Shown here: positions 43,892 through 52,189 of the stretch, piece after piece
Layout: every line of letters begins with the position of its first letter
Position numbering within the stretch: the stretch's first letter is position 1
Assembly: GCF_000296815.2 (NCBI RefSeq)
Contig: NZ_CAIT01000006.1
Location: forward strand, 166,777-230,776
Reading direction: 5' to 3'
DNA: 64,000 nucleotides
Source of the DNA: Fibrisoma limi BUZ 3
GTDB lineage: Bacteria; Bacteroidota; Bacteroidia; Cytophagales; Spirosomataceae
Position numbers and translations under genes: made by a program
Notes under the pieces: model-generated
Databases searched by the model: none
What the model saw: only the letters and a program-made list of their open reading frames with translations
What the model was told of the DNA's origin: nothing

Positions 43892-44686
43892 ATGAAAATC
43901 GCGTTGATTGCGGGGCTCATGCTCATTGGCAGTGCAGCCCTGGCCTCCTTGCCCCTAGCCCAAGACGGGAGTCTTCCCAATCTGCAACCAATTGGGCACT
44001 TTATTGAGTTAGCTGATGCATTTGACCAGCAGAACCAGGTGCTGGTAGCTGAGAGTAGTGCACCGATAGCTGCCACAACAACGCCGGGTGAAAAATCCTC
44101 GTTCGGCCGTATCCACCTGACCGTTGGACCGGAGTTTTCGTATTATCCTGGTGGTCTAAATAAAGATCGGGACTGGCTCGATGATTCGACTGGGTTCGGC
44201 ATGAAGCAGAATATCGGGGCCAGCCTTCGATTCGATTATCAATTTCTTTCCTGGATTGGGGTTTCGGCCACGGCCGGCTATTTTGGCTGGGAACTCGTCC
44301 GCAAATACACCCGCGATGGCGTGTCAGAATATAATGAAACTAAGCGCCTTACCCAGATTCCGCTGCAGCTGGGGATCAAGATCTATCCGGTGGGTAGCTT
44401 CTACATCATGCCTGAAGGCGGGGTGAACTTGCTGTCAGGCTCCGTCAAAACAACCGATACCCATCCAACCCCGGCCGATGAATCAGTCAGCGCTACGCCG
44501 GTTACGTACGGTGCCAGTTTGGGCTATGAAATCCGGTCAAACGCCCTACTGATCGATTTAAGCATTCGCTATCAGATACTGAACGTCAGCAATTTTAACT
44601 ATTCAGCGTTTGGGCAGCGGCTGAATGAATCCGTGAATGTTGCCGGATTCCGGATTGGCATCGGTCTGAACACCCTCAAAAAGTAA
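43892..44686 (+). CDS. Outer-membrane beta-barrel protein
   Basis: 264 residues with a signal peptide (MKIALIAGLMLIGSAALASL). The mature part has alternating amphipathic strands ending in aromatic residues: RIHLTVGPEFSYYPGG, LRFDYQFLSWIGVSATAGYF, GIKIYPVGSFYIMPEGGVNL and SVNVAGFRIGIGLNTLKK. This fits an eight- to ten-stranded OmpA/PorT-like barrel. It is followed 13 bases later by a VWA lipoprotein gene, with which it is probably cotranscribed. Confidence 0.85.
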   Translation: MKIALIAGLMLIGSAALASLPLAQDGSLPNLQPIGHFIELADAFDQQNQVLVAESSAPIAATTTPGEKSSFGRIHLTVGPEFSYYPGGLNKDRDWLDDSTGFGMKQNIGASLRFDYQFLSWIGVSATAGYFGWELVRKYTRDGVSEYNETKRLTQIPLQLGIKIYPVGSFYIMPEGGVNLLSGSVKTTDTHPTPADESVSATPVTYGASLGYEIRSNALLIDLSIRYQILNVSNFNYSAFGQRLNESVNVAGFRIGIGLNTLKK

Positions 44687-44699
44687 ATCTATCCTTACC

Positions 44700-45737
44700 A
44701 TGAAGACATATACATCGTTACGATTGCCATTGCTGGTACTGATTGGTACGTTCCTGATGATCTGGAGCTGCCGCCGGGAGGTAGAAGTGCCGCTGCCAGC
44801 CGTACCAAAAATTCAGGGTAAACCGTCGGCAGCCTCGCTAGGCGGAACTGTTACAGGCCAGGCGGGTACCGATAAGGTTGAGTTCCGGGTTGATCTGTAC
44901 GTCGTGGACCGGAGTGGACGCTATGTGCAAGGGCTGAAACAAGGGAACTTTGCGATCACGGCCACTAACCCATCGAGTTTTACATACGCGCTGACGAAGC
45001 TGGACGTAGTTGGCCAGACGGCGAAAGCAGGCGGCTATTCCGCTATGATGCTGATGGACCAGTCGGCTAGCATTGCCTACCAGCAGGTTAACGAACCGCC
45101 CACCGACCCAAACGATCTGCGGATTGCGGCTGGGAAAATTTTCCTCGATTATTTAGGTAAAGAAGACTATGCCGCGCTGTCAAGCTTTTCGGCCGGTTAT
45201 CGAAATTTTATCCTTTACCACAGCAATTTTACGAATAACGTTACCGGTATGAAAGCGTCGCTAGATTCGCTGTCGACCACTGAAACGGGAGGGACACCAT
45301 TGTATTACGCTACCGTCGAAGCGGTTAATTATACGTCTCGAAACGCTAAAACGAACAACAAAGCGGTCATCGTTTTCACCGATGGGCAGAATAACCAAAG
45401 CGGTACGCTCAGTAATACCATTACTATCGCCAAGCAACGCAGCATTCCGTTGTTCACGGTTGGTCTAAGCACGGGCGTGAACGTGCAGGTGCTCTCGCAG
45501 ATGGCTAACGAAACTGGGGGGGCGTTCTTCTACGCCAAAGACGCTGAGCAGCTCGTCACTTCGTTCGGGACCTTGGGGAATCTGTTACGGGGAACAGCCC
45601 AGTTGTATCGTACCACCTGGATGGCCACCCGTCGGACAGGGCGCTGGGCGTCGGGCAATGAGATTGCCGAAACGATCAAAGTCACGATTCCCAATGGGGA
45701 GGTTATCGACGTGCCTTTTTATGTCAGGGTTCCCTAA
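44700..45737 (+). CDS. VWA-domain lipoprotein
   Basis: 345 residues. The signal peptide ends in the lipobox MIWSC (C24). After an N-terminal beta domain (VEFRVDLYVVDRSGRYVQGL) comes a von Willebrand factor A domain with a complete MIDAS: D120-S122-S124 in LMDQSASIA, a threonine in TETGGTPLYYA and the aspartate in VIVFTDGQNN. It should bind Mg2+ or Mn2+ and a protein ligand at the cell surface or periplasm. Operon partner of the beta-barrel gene upstream. Confidence 0.9.
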   Translation: MKTYTSLRLPLLVLIGTFLMIWSCRREVEVPLPAVPKIQGKPSAASLGGTVTGQAGTDKVEFRVDLYVVDRSGRYVQGLKQGNFAITATNPSSFTYALTKLDVVGQTAKAGGYSAMMLMDQSASIAYQQVNEPPTDPNDLRIAAGKIFLDYLGKEDYAALSSFSAGYRNFILYHSNFTNNVTGMKASLDSLSTTETGGTPLYYATVEAVNYTSRNAKTNNKAVIVFTDGQNNQSGTLSNTITIAKQRSIPLFTVGLSTGVNVQVLSQMANETGGAFFYAKDAEQLVTSFGTLGNLLRGTAQLYRTTWMATRRTGRWASGNEIAETIKVTIPNGEVIDVPFYVRVP

Positions 45738-45794
45738 GTGGCTTGACTATGAACCGCTTTTACGATCAAAAAACAATCCTACTTGCTTCAAATT

Positions 45795-46298
45795 ATGAAA
45801 ATTAACCGTTTGATTTATAGGTCAATAATTGCTATTCTATTCATTGGTGTCTGGACGGGCTTAGCGGGCTGCTCAGCAGAAGAGGAAGAGGTAACGCCGA
45901 CGGACAGCGATGGGGTGGTTTCATTTAAAGTCAATGGAAAAACGTATTCGGGGGGAGCAACATCCCTTGGGGATGCTGACTACTTCTACATCTGGTGTGT
46001 GGCTTCTATCAATGATAACGATGGGTACTCGCTACAGATCGAATTAGACGAGCCAAAAGTAGGGACTTTTACCCCGGCTAAAAATTACCTGCGGGTATCA
46101 ATTGCCAGCCTGAAGGGAACGATTGCTAACCCAAAGATTCAGGAATATGAATTGCCCACGAACGGAAGCGGTAGCATTACGCTGAGTCAGCACGATACCA
46201 AAGGGTTTGCTGAAGGGACATTCTCATTCACTGGGGTGAGCGACACGGGGCAGCGATTACAAGTAACGGATGGTAAGTTCAAAATAGATTTACGTTAA
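45795..46298 (+). CDS. Small lipoprotein (DUF6252-like)
   Basis: 167 residues from MKINRLIYRSIIAILFIGVW (45795). The lipobox is GLAGC, then an acidic linker EEEEVTPTDSDG, and a beta-sandwich domain (VVSFKVNGKTYSGGATSLGD, YSLQIELDEPKVGTFTPAKN, GSITLSQHDTKGFAEGTFSF). The FKVNGKTY start and AEGTFSF ending are typical of DUF6252-type surface lipoproteins of Bacteroidota. Third gene of the barrel-VWA-lipoprotein set; a terminator follows. Confidence 0.82.
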   Translation: MKINRLIYRSIIAILFIGVWTGLAGCSAEEEEVTPTDSDGVVSFKVNGKTYSGGATSLGDADYFYIWCVASINDNDGYSLQIELDEPKVGTFTPAKNYLRVSIASLKGTIANPKIQEYELPTNGSGSITLSQHDTKGFAEGTFSFTGVSDTGQRLQVTDGKFKIDLR

Positions 46299-46350
46299 CG
46301 CTCCCTTACTCTCAAGCTTTCTTATTGACAATACTTTACGCTTTATTCAT

Positions 46351-46383
46351 GCACCGACCCGGCCGATTTGGCCGGGTCGGTGC
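46351..46383. terminator. Bidirectional hairpin terminator
   Basis: Perfect 14-bp stem GCACCGACCCGGCC (46351-46364) with 46370-46383, 5-base loop. It lies between the convergent lipoprotein and reductase genes; the T-run is weak on both sides. Confidence 0.75.
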
Positions 46384-46400
46384 GTTTACGAACGGACAGG

Positions 46401-46925
46401 TCAGCTTCGACGGTAATTGAGCTGAACCATGCCTTTATCCAGCGACTGGCAGCCGGTTAATTGCCAGTTCTGTTGGTTGGCAGACGGTGCAAAGAGCGGA
46501 ATGCCCCGACCAATAGTCACCGGAATCAGGAAGAGGAGAATCTCGTCGATCAGACTGGCTTCAAGCAGGGCTGCGTTCAGTTGACTGCCCCCAACCAGCC
46601 AGATGCCAAGGCCGTTCTGTTGCTTTAACCTACTTACAAATTCCGCTACGTCGGTCGATACAAACTGAACGTAGGGCGCGCCGGGTTCGGGTGTAGTGGC
46701 CTGCCGGGTGAACACGTAGTTGGTTTTGTCCTTGTACGGAAAATCACCGAATGTCAGCACGTGTTGGTAGGTCGTATTACCCATCAGCGTCGTGTCGATG
46801 GTCGCGATGAAGTCAGTGTAGCCGTAGTCAACTTCTTCAAACGGAGTTAGCCAGCTGATGTCGCCGTCGGGACCGGCAATGTAGCCGTCGAGGCTGGTAG
46901 CAATGAGCAGTTTAATTGTTTTCAT
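46401..46925 (-). CDS. Dihydrofolate reductase / RibD C-terminal-like protein
   Basis: 174 residues opening MKTIKLLIATSLDGYIAGPD, the RibD_C family start, then DTTLMGNTTYQHVL, NYVFTRQAT, GIWLVGGSQLNAALLEASLI and DEILLFLIPVTIGRGIPLF. It is a diverged paralogue of the gene at 13431-14000; both lie next to an AraC regulator, which suggests that reductase-regulator pairs have multiplied in this genome. It is probably NADPH-dependent; substrate unknown. Confidence 0.92.
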   Translation of the reverse strand: MKTIKLLIATSLDGYIAGPDGDISWLTPFEEVDYGYTDFIATIDTTLMGNTTYQHVLTFGDFPYKDKTNYVFTRQATTPEPGAPYVQFVSTDVAEFVSRLKQQNGLGIWLVGGSQLNAALLEASLIDEILLFLIPVTIGRGIPLFAPSANQQNWQLTGCQSLDKGMVQLNYRRS

Positions 46926-46969
46926 GCTGCAAAACTCCGGAATAGCCGCCCCAAAAAATTGTACAGATG

Positions 46970-47842
46970 TTACCCTCCGCTGGGAATGAAGGCAGGTGAA
47001 GTCGTTTCCGGGAGGCCAAATGACGCCCGGCGTTGGGTACGAAAGTAGGATCGGTAGGCACCCGGGGTCATGTCGGCAAACGCCCTGAACAGATGGATAA
47101 AATGAGATTGATCAAAGAAATCGTGCCGGTAAGTAAGGTCGGTGAGGCTTAGATCCGGCTGAGTTGCAATGGCATCGGCTGCGGCCCGGAAACGTAGCAG
47201 CCGTACGTATTGCCCCGGCGACAGGCCAAGGTATTTCCGGAACGTTTCGGTCAGCGACTTCCGGCTGATGCGCAGGTGACGGCAAAGCTCGGTCACGATG
47301 CCGTCGCGGAACGGTTGTCGGCGGAGGTAGGCGTCGGCGTAGTACAGATACGCCGGCACGTCTTTATGAGCGTAACGGGCGTTCAGGAATTTTTCCAGCA
47401 CGATCAGCTTCTCGGCCGCAGACTGAGCCTGCTGCATCGCATCGGTCAGCGGAGTGATGGCTGCGCTAAATACAGCCTCGCCCGACACGAACAGCCGGCC
47501 AAATTCATGAGCTGGTACGTTGGTCAGCGGATACAGTCCCCAGGGTTTGAGCAGGACGCCCAGGGTTTCATGGTATCCAATCGTTCGTGACTGGCTCGGG
47601 GCCGTTTGTAACGTACTTAACCAACAGCCGTGGCCCGTATTGGCCGGTTGTGCCCCTGCGGACTGAATGGAGAAAAACTCGGAAAAGTTAAACATCAGTT
47701 CACTGTGCAGCATCGGTAGATTCGTACCACTCAGCGACAGACTGTCGGCCTGAACAGACCAGATTTTATCGACAAATAGGGAAAGCGCTCCTGTCGGTTG
47801 GCGACTCAACATCTGGACCGACTCTTCCTTGGGCGGCTTCAT
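46970..47842 (-). CDS. AraC-family transcriptional regulator
   Basis: 290 residues (a start at MLSRQPTGALSLFVDKIWSV, ten codons in, is also likely). The N-terminal sensor contains LKPWGLYPLTNVPAHEFGRL, a DUF6597-like signature. The C-terminal HTH has SRKSLTETFRKYLGLSPGQY and LTDLTYRHDFFDQSHFIHLF. It lies 45 bases upstream of the reductase gene on the same strand, so they may be an operon under autoregulation. Confidence 0.9.
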   Translation of the reverse strand: MKPPKEESVQMLSRQPTGALSLFVDKIWSVQADSLSLSGTNLPMLHSELMFNFSEFFSIQSAGAQPANTGHGCWLSTLQTAPSQSRTIGYHETLGVLLKPWGLYPLTNVPAHEFGRLFVSGEAVFSAAITPLTDAMQQAQSAAEKLIVLEKFLNARYAHKDVPAYLYYADAYLRRQPFRDGIVTELCRHLRISRKSLTETFRKYLGLSPGQYVRLLRFRAAADAIATQPDLSLTDLTYRHDFFDQSHFIHLFRAFADMTPGAYRSYFRTQRRASFGLPETTSPAFIPSGG

Positions 47843-47990
47843 TTTAAGAAAATTCTAAATGGTTTCTAAGGTTTCTCTAAGCAACCGGCTGGTTTTAAAG
47901 ATAATAAGGTCAGTCGCGGATCTGAGCAACTACTCAGTTATCCGGGGCTTTGTAAAAACAAACCAGTTTTAATCAAAACCAACTAACGTT

Positions 47991-48554
47991 ATGAAAAAGT
48001 TAATGTGGGTCCTGGCTTTACTACCGGTACAGTTTGCGATGGCGCAGAATATTACTGTCAACGCAGACAAGAAACTGAACACCGATTTTACGAAGTACAA
48101 AACGTACGCGTATGCTTCGCAAGTAGACAGTAAGCTGGACGAAGGTTTTTACTTTCTGAACGACCTGGTGCTGAAGAAACGGATTCGGGATGCCGTTACG
48201 TTCGCGATGGATGGCCGCGGCTACAAATATACCCGAACCAAGCCCGACCTGCTGGTTAATTTCCGGGTGTTTGATAAACCGGCAACCATCAAAGGCTTTA
48301 CGGGTTATGGACAGCGGTACTGGTCAAATGAGGAATATCGTGATCCGGAGAGCGCTACTACGTACGACGTGAAAGCGGGTACGTTGCTGCTGAGCTTACT
48401 GGATATGAAGACCGGGCAGGTTGTCTGGCAGGGGTTTGCATCCGGCCTGATGGATGGTAATGTTTTCAACCGCAACGAGGACAAGATCCGGGAGGCTGTC
48501 ACCCTGATTTTTGACAAATACAACACCCGCGCTGATGGAATCAGTAAACGGTAA
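47991..48554 (+). CDS. DUF4136 protein
   Basis: 187 residues with a signal peptide (MKKLMWVLALLPVQFAMAQN), so exported. The DUF4136 domain shows FTKYKTYAYASQV, RIRDAVTFAMDGRGYKYTRT, PDLLVNFRVF, LLSLLDMKTGQVVWQGFASG and VTLIFDKY. Function unknown; members are often outer-membrane lipoproteins, but no lipobox cysteine is present here. A terminator follows at 48577-48612. Confidence 0.9.
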   Translation: MKKLMWVLALLPVQFAMAQNITVNADKKLNTDFTKYKTYAYASQVDSKLDEGFYFLNDLVLKKRIRDAVTFAMDGRGYKYTRTKPDLLVNFRVFDKPATIKGFTGYGQRYWSNEEYRDPESATTYDVKAGTLLLSLLDMKTGQVVWQGFASGLMDGNVFNRNEDKIREAVTLIFDKYNTRADGISKR

Positions 48555-48919
48555 TTAGTTAATACGAGTGAAATAGAAAGCCGGAGTCTGCTGCAAAGTG
48601 GGCTCCGGCTTTTGGTTTATGTCGGGCTTTAGCAATTTATTACCGTATGTGGCAGGCCATTGTTGAATTTTGTTTGTTACTAGGGGAAATACAGTGATTT
48701 TGGACAGTTGCACCTATGAAAAAAAGAGTACACAACAACTCAGCCGACTCTCGGCAACACAACATACGCGACCGGATCAGGTATGCACCAGCCAGACAGC
48801 AGGCTACAGGCTGGCGGAGGTACTGGATTATGGTGAAAAGTAAACTCGTTGCAGAGGTTAGATACCGGGGTATATTTCTTCTGGGTGCCGCGACCAGGTA
48901 AAGCGTAGCTTGTAGCGTT
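48555..48919. other. Intergenic region
   Basis: 365 bases after the DUF4136 gene. It begins with a terminator (48577-48612), then holds a short basic open frame (48716-48901, starting MKKRVHNNSADSR) whose composition is not convincing as a protein. No other signal seen. Confidence 0.5.
48577..48612 (+). terminator. Intrinsic terminator after DUF4136 gene
   Basis: 10-bp stem AAAGCCGGAG (48577-48586) with CTCCGGCTTT (48603-48612) and a TTTTGGTTT tail. Confidence 0.85.
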
Positions 48920-49342
48920 GTGAAATCGGAACTGATCATTACCAACCTTAGCTGGAACAAAGAGGATCTGGATTTCTTTGAAGTGTCACTAACGAACGGC
49001 ATCTACGAAGTAATGGTCCCCCTGTTCTCCATCGATAATCTGAAGACATTCGGGCATCGCCTGATCGACTTCCCCCGTAGCGTCAAGGACGTAGTTGTTT
49101 TTCAGGAAGGACAGGACAAAGGCGACTGGTCAGGTTATCTGAACGTACAGGTGTTTTGCTTCGACCCGAACGGGCAGGTAGCCATCAACGTCGCGGCTCA
49201 GGTGAAAGACGACGATGTCCGAAGTTATCGCTCTACGTTTACGCTGGTATGCGAAGCAGCCGCCGTGAACCGCCTTGGCATCAAGCTGACCAACTGGCGA
49301 CCCGACGTTGATCGGAAATTTGTCTGGCGATCGACTGACTAA
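48920..49342 (+). CDS. Uncharacterised protein with beta-sheet composition
   Basis: 140 residues from a GTG at 48920 (KSELIITNLSWNKEDLDFFE). Alternating strands (YEVMVPLFSIDNLKTFGHRL, YLNVQVFCFDPNGQVAINVA, RSTFTLVCEAAAVNRLGIKL) suggest a compact alpha/beta or all-beta domain without signal peptide. No family recognised. It lies next to the toxin-antitoxin insert but has the GC-rich codon use of the host genome. Confidence 0.65.
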   Translation: MKSELIITNLSWNKEDLDFFEVSLTNGIYEVMVPLFSIDNLKTFGHRLIDFPRSVKDVVVFQEGQDKGDWSGYLNVQVFCFDPNGQVAINVAAQVKDDDVRSYRSTFTLVCEAAAVNRLGIKLTNWRPDVDRKFVWRSTD

Positions 49343-49370
49343 ACCTTACTGTTAGTTTTTACCTATCAAA

Positions 49371-49417
49371 CGCCTTACCGCTTCGCTTGCCCGAACCAGA
49401 CGGCCATTTCGTTCGGG
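49371..49417 (-). pseudogene. Displaced second copy of the GH127 gene 3' end
   Basis: On the minus strand this reads NPNEMAVWFGQAKR and stop, matching the last residues of the GH127 protein (GPNEMAVWFGQTKR, ending at 50141). Thirty bases (49388-49417) are identical to 50154-50183; flanking bases differ mostly at silent positions. Upstream homology stops abruptly after about 20 codons. Together the two copies flank the toxin-antitoxin pair. Confidence 0.85.
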
Positions 49418-49453
49418 TTGCGGTACGTAATGCGTCAAGAAATGGAAGGTCAT

Positions 49454-49870
49454 CTATTCACTATTCTCTGATAACAACCTGACAAATTCTTCTGCTTTAA
49501 TGACGGCTATTTTAGGAAAGTCAATAGTTTTCAGTATGTCGTAATGCCGATCGTTTGTCACTAAATAGTCAGCACCACCTGCAATAGCACAATCAACAAA
49601 TTTGTTATCATCTTTATCAGCCTCAATGAGTTGCCAGTTGTAGTAAACGTCAATCAATAATACGTTTGGAAGATTTAATAGCTCGCGAAGTTGAACCTCC
49701 GATCGGTGGATGCCTATGCGGCTACTTATCTGTTCTTCGTATTCACTTAGCGTTTCATTGGTAACACATATGCTAAGGCGTCTATCAATGATTGCCCGAT
49801 AGATTACATGAAAAGGTGAGCGGCTGGGTAATGAAACCAGCAACACGTTAGTGTCCAGTACTACGGTCAT
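49454..49870 (-). CDS. PIN-domain toxin of a type II toxin-antitoxin system
   Basis: 138 residues from MTVVLDTNVLLVSLPSRSPF (49870). The PIN nuclease acids are present: D6 in VVLDTNVLL, E in TNETLSEYEEQI, and D residues in DDNKFVDCAIAGGADYLVTN. The COG1569/PIN_3 pattern predicts a Mg-dependent ribonuclease. The start is five bases after the antitoxin stop, typical of translational coupling. Base composition is more AT-rich than the neighbours, suggesting acquisition by transfer. Confidence 0.92.
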   Translation of the reverse strand: MTVVLDTNVLLVSLPSRSPFHVIYRAIIDRRLSICVTNETLSEYEEQISSRIGIHRSEVQLRELLNLPNVLLIDVYYNWQLIEADKDDNKFVDCAIAGGADYLVTNDRHYDILKTIDFPKIAVIKAEEFVRLLSENSE

Positions 49871-49875
49871 GCCAG

Positions 49876-50085
49876 TCACTGATCTTCCTCGTTGAGCCAG
49901 TCCTGCATGGTTTGTGCAGACCAACCCTTTTCATCCCAGGCTTTATCTGCCAGCGTCGAAAGCCGATCAGCAAAATACTGTCCAATGAGAATACGAATAT
50001 TTTCAAGGTCTGTGTCACTTACCTGCTGAGCGTATAACTTCAGCAACTCTTGCTGCAAATTGGTCAATTTCCCTGTGGCTGTCAT
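49876..50085 (-). CDS. Antitoxin partner of the PIN toxin
   Basis: 69 residues, acidic, with helical segments LTNLQQELLKLYAQQVSDTD, IRILIGQYFADRLSTLADKA and the C-terminal WDEKGWSAQTMQDWLNEEDQ. That last block is a recurrent ending in Bacteroidota antitoxins linked to PIN toxins. It would neutralise the toxin and probably autorepress, although no canonical DNA-binding fold is obvious. Confidence 0.85.
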   Translation of the reverse strand: MTATGKLTNLQQELLKLYAQQVSDTDLENIRILIGQYFADRLSTLADKAWDEKGWSAQTMQDWLNEEDQ

Positions 50086-50140
50086 TGCGCACTATCTGTT
50101 TACTCGCTACTCAAATTTAGCGTTTTTTGTCATAAACGCT

Positions 50141-52093
50141 TCACCGCTTCGTCTGCCCGAACCAGACGGCCATTTCGTTCGGGCCCCGGTGCGCCCAGGC
50201 ATAGTAGGGGATAAGCGTCAGGTTGCCGGACTTAAGGGCCGTAATGCCACCGAGTTTATCTTTTTCCACGACGGGCGAAAACGTCTGCTCGGGCGCAACG
50301 GTCAGGTTGAGGGCGTTGCCGCCGTTGTCAGCGGCTTCGGCGCAGTACACGATGGGGCCGCGCTCAATCGCTACCCGCCCGGCATCGTCTTTTACCTGCT
50401 GATTCGCGATGACCTCGCGCACCGGCATCTCCATCCGTAGTTCAACGCGGTCGCCGGGTTTCCAGGTGCGGCTTATGCGGGCATAGCCGTTGTCCATTTT
50501 GACTGGTACTGCCTTGCCGTTGACCTTTAACGAGGGAGTAGCGCCGATGTTCCGTCTGTAGCTATACAGATTACCCGGCATGGGTTTGCCGAGTGTCCAG
50601 CCCGGAATACGGACCAGCAGGTCAAACGCCTGGGCGTTCCGGGGCGAAACGGTCATCGTTACGGCACCGTCCCAGGGGTAATTGGTTTGCTGTTGAACCT
50701 GCACGGGCGTTTTGCCGACGGTCAGTTCAGATGAGTTCGTCAGAAACAGGTTAACAAATACGTCGTTGTTCTTCACCGCATAAACGTAGCCCGGCAGCGA
50801 GGGCAGAAACCGCACGACGTTGGTCGGGCAACAGGACGTACCAAACCACGGTGCCCGCTCAGCCGCGACGCCCACATTGAACTTGCGCTTGCCGTCCGAC
50901 GCCAGCGGGTTGACGTAGAAAAACTTGTCGCCTTCCAGTGATACGCCCGCCAGAAACCCGTTGTACAGCACCCGCTCAAACACGTCCATGTACTTCGACT
51001 GACCGGTCAGCAGAAACATGCGATGGTTCCAGAGCAGGTTCGCCACGGCCGCGCAGGTTTCGGCGTAGGCTACGTCGTTGGGCAGTTCGTAGGCGTTGCC
51101 GAAGGCTTCACCGTGTTCGCGGGCACCGAGCCCACCAGTGAGGTATTGTTTGCGCTCCACGACGTCGTTCCAGATGGCCATCAGCGCATCGAGATACGCT
51201 TTGTCCTGCTGAATGGCCGCAATGTCGGTCATGGCCGCGTACATATAGCCCGCCCGCACTGCATGGCCCACGGCCTCGCGCTGCTGCGTAACGGGCTGAT
51301 GATCCTGTAAATACTGCGAGCCGTTGCCCGTACGCGAGGGGTCGGGGAAGAGTTCACGTTTGTCGGATCGGCCACGCATGTCGAGCAGAAAGCGGGCAAA
51401 GTCCAGGTAGCGTTTGTCGTTTGTGACGCGGTACAGCTTCACCAGACCAATCTCAATCTCCTGATGGCCCGGCACCACAATCAGTTTATCAGGGCCGATG
51501 GTTCGCATCAGGTAATCCGCGTTCTTCAGCGCTACGTTCAGGAACGTTCGTTTGCCGGTGGCCTGAAAATGCGCGACGGCCGCTTCGTACATGTGGCCGA
51601 CGTTGTAGAGTTCATGACTGCCAGCCATGAACGAAAAGCGCGTCGCTCCGGCGTCACGGTCTTTTTTGGCCGTGCTGTCTTTCAGGATGGTTCGTATGGT
51701 ATAGAGGTAGCCATCGGGCTCCTGCGCAGCCGCGAAGTACGAAATCAGCGTATCAAGGTACTTATCAAGCTTCGGATCGTAGTGGGTTTGCAGGGAATAG
51801 GCGGCCCCTTCGACTACCTTGAACACGTCGGAGTCGTCGTAGCGAATGCCGCGGAATGTTCCCGGTTTTTTACCACCGGCTACGGCAAAGTTGTCGATGC
51901 GGCCGGTTTCCTCACATTTTTTGAAGTCGAATGGAATCGTGACGGTCCGGTTCGTTTCCAGGCGCGGCTGCCAGAAACCGCCGTTGATTTTTACGTTGGT
52001 GAACGCAACCGGAACAATGGGGTAATCCTGGGCGGTGGCGGATAAAGGAACCGCCAGGCAACTTAGGCTGAAAAGCAGGGTACGTAGCGTCAT
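50141..52093 (-). CDS. GH127 beta-L-arabinofuranosidase-like glycoside hydrolase
   Basis: 650 residues with signal peptide (LLFSLSCLAVPLSATAQ). An (alpha/alpha)6 barrel carries the zinc-thiolate site known from Bifidobacterium HypBA1. E329 and E345-T-C347 (AYAETCAAVANLLWNHRMF) correspond to E322, E338 and C340; C421-C422 (FGTSCCPTNVVRF) correspond to C417-C418. It is probably a periplasmic exo-enzyme removing beta-L-arabinofuranose or a related sugar. The C-terminal end is duplicated at 49371-49417 beyond a toxin-antitoxin insert. Confidence 0.95.
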   Translation of the reverse strand: MTLRTLLFSLSCLAVPLSATAQDYPIVPVAFTNVKINGGFWQPRLETNRTVTIPFDFKKCEETGRIDNFAVAGGKKPGTFRGIRYDDSDVFKVVEGAAYSLQTHYDPKLDKYLDTLISYFAAAQEPDGYLYTIRTILKDSTAKKDRDAGATRFSFMAGSHELYNVGHMYEAAVAHFQATGKRTFLNVALKNADYLMRTIGPDKLIVVPGHQEIEIGLVKLYRVTNDKRYLDFARFLLDMRGRSDKRELFPDPSRTGNGSQYLQDHQPVTQQREAVGHAVRAGYMYAAMTDIAAIQQDKAYLDALMAIWNDVVERKQYLTGGLGAREHGEAFGNAYELPNDVAYAETCAAVANLLWNHRMFLLTGQSKYMDVFERVLYNGFLAGVSLEGDKFFYVNPLASDGKRKFNVGVAAERAPWFGTSCCPTNVVRFLPSLPGYVYAVKNNDVFVNLFLTNSSELTVGKTPVQVQQQTNYPWDGAVTMTVSPRNAQAFDLLVRIPGWTLGKPMPGNLYSYRRNIGATPSLKVNGKAVPVKMDNGYARISRTWKPGDRVELRMEMPVREVIANQQVKDDAGRVAIERGPIVYCAEAADNGGNALNLTVAPEQTFSPVVEKDKLGGITALKSGNLTLIPYYAWAHRGPNEMAVWFGQTKR

Positions 52094-52189
52094 CGTGGTT
52101 TTGCGTCGAGGGTCATTGGGTCGCCGGACGGTGGCTAAACAGTATAAAGCTAGCCATCCGGCTTTATAACAGCAACGACCTGTTCCCGT

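Noticed and set aside
48716..48901. 61-residue basic open frame MKKRVHNN...
   Set aside because: No family, unusual composition, and it ends just before the better-supported gene at 48920.
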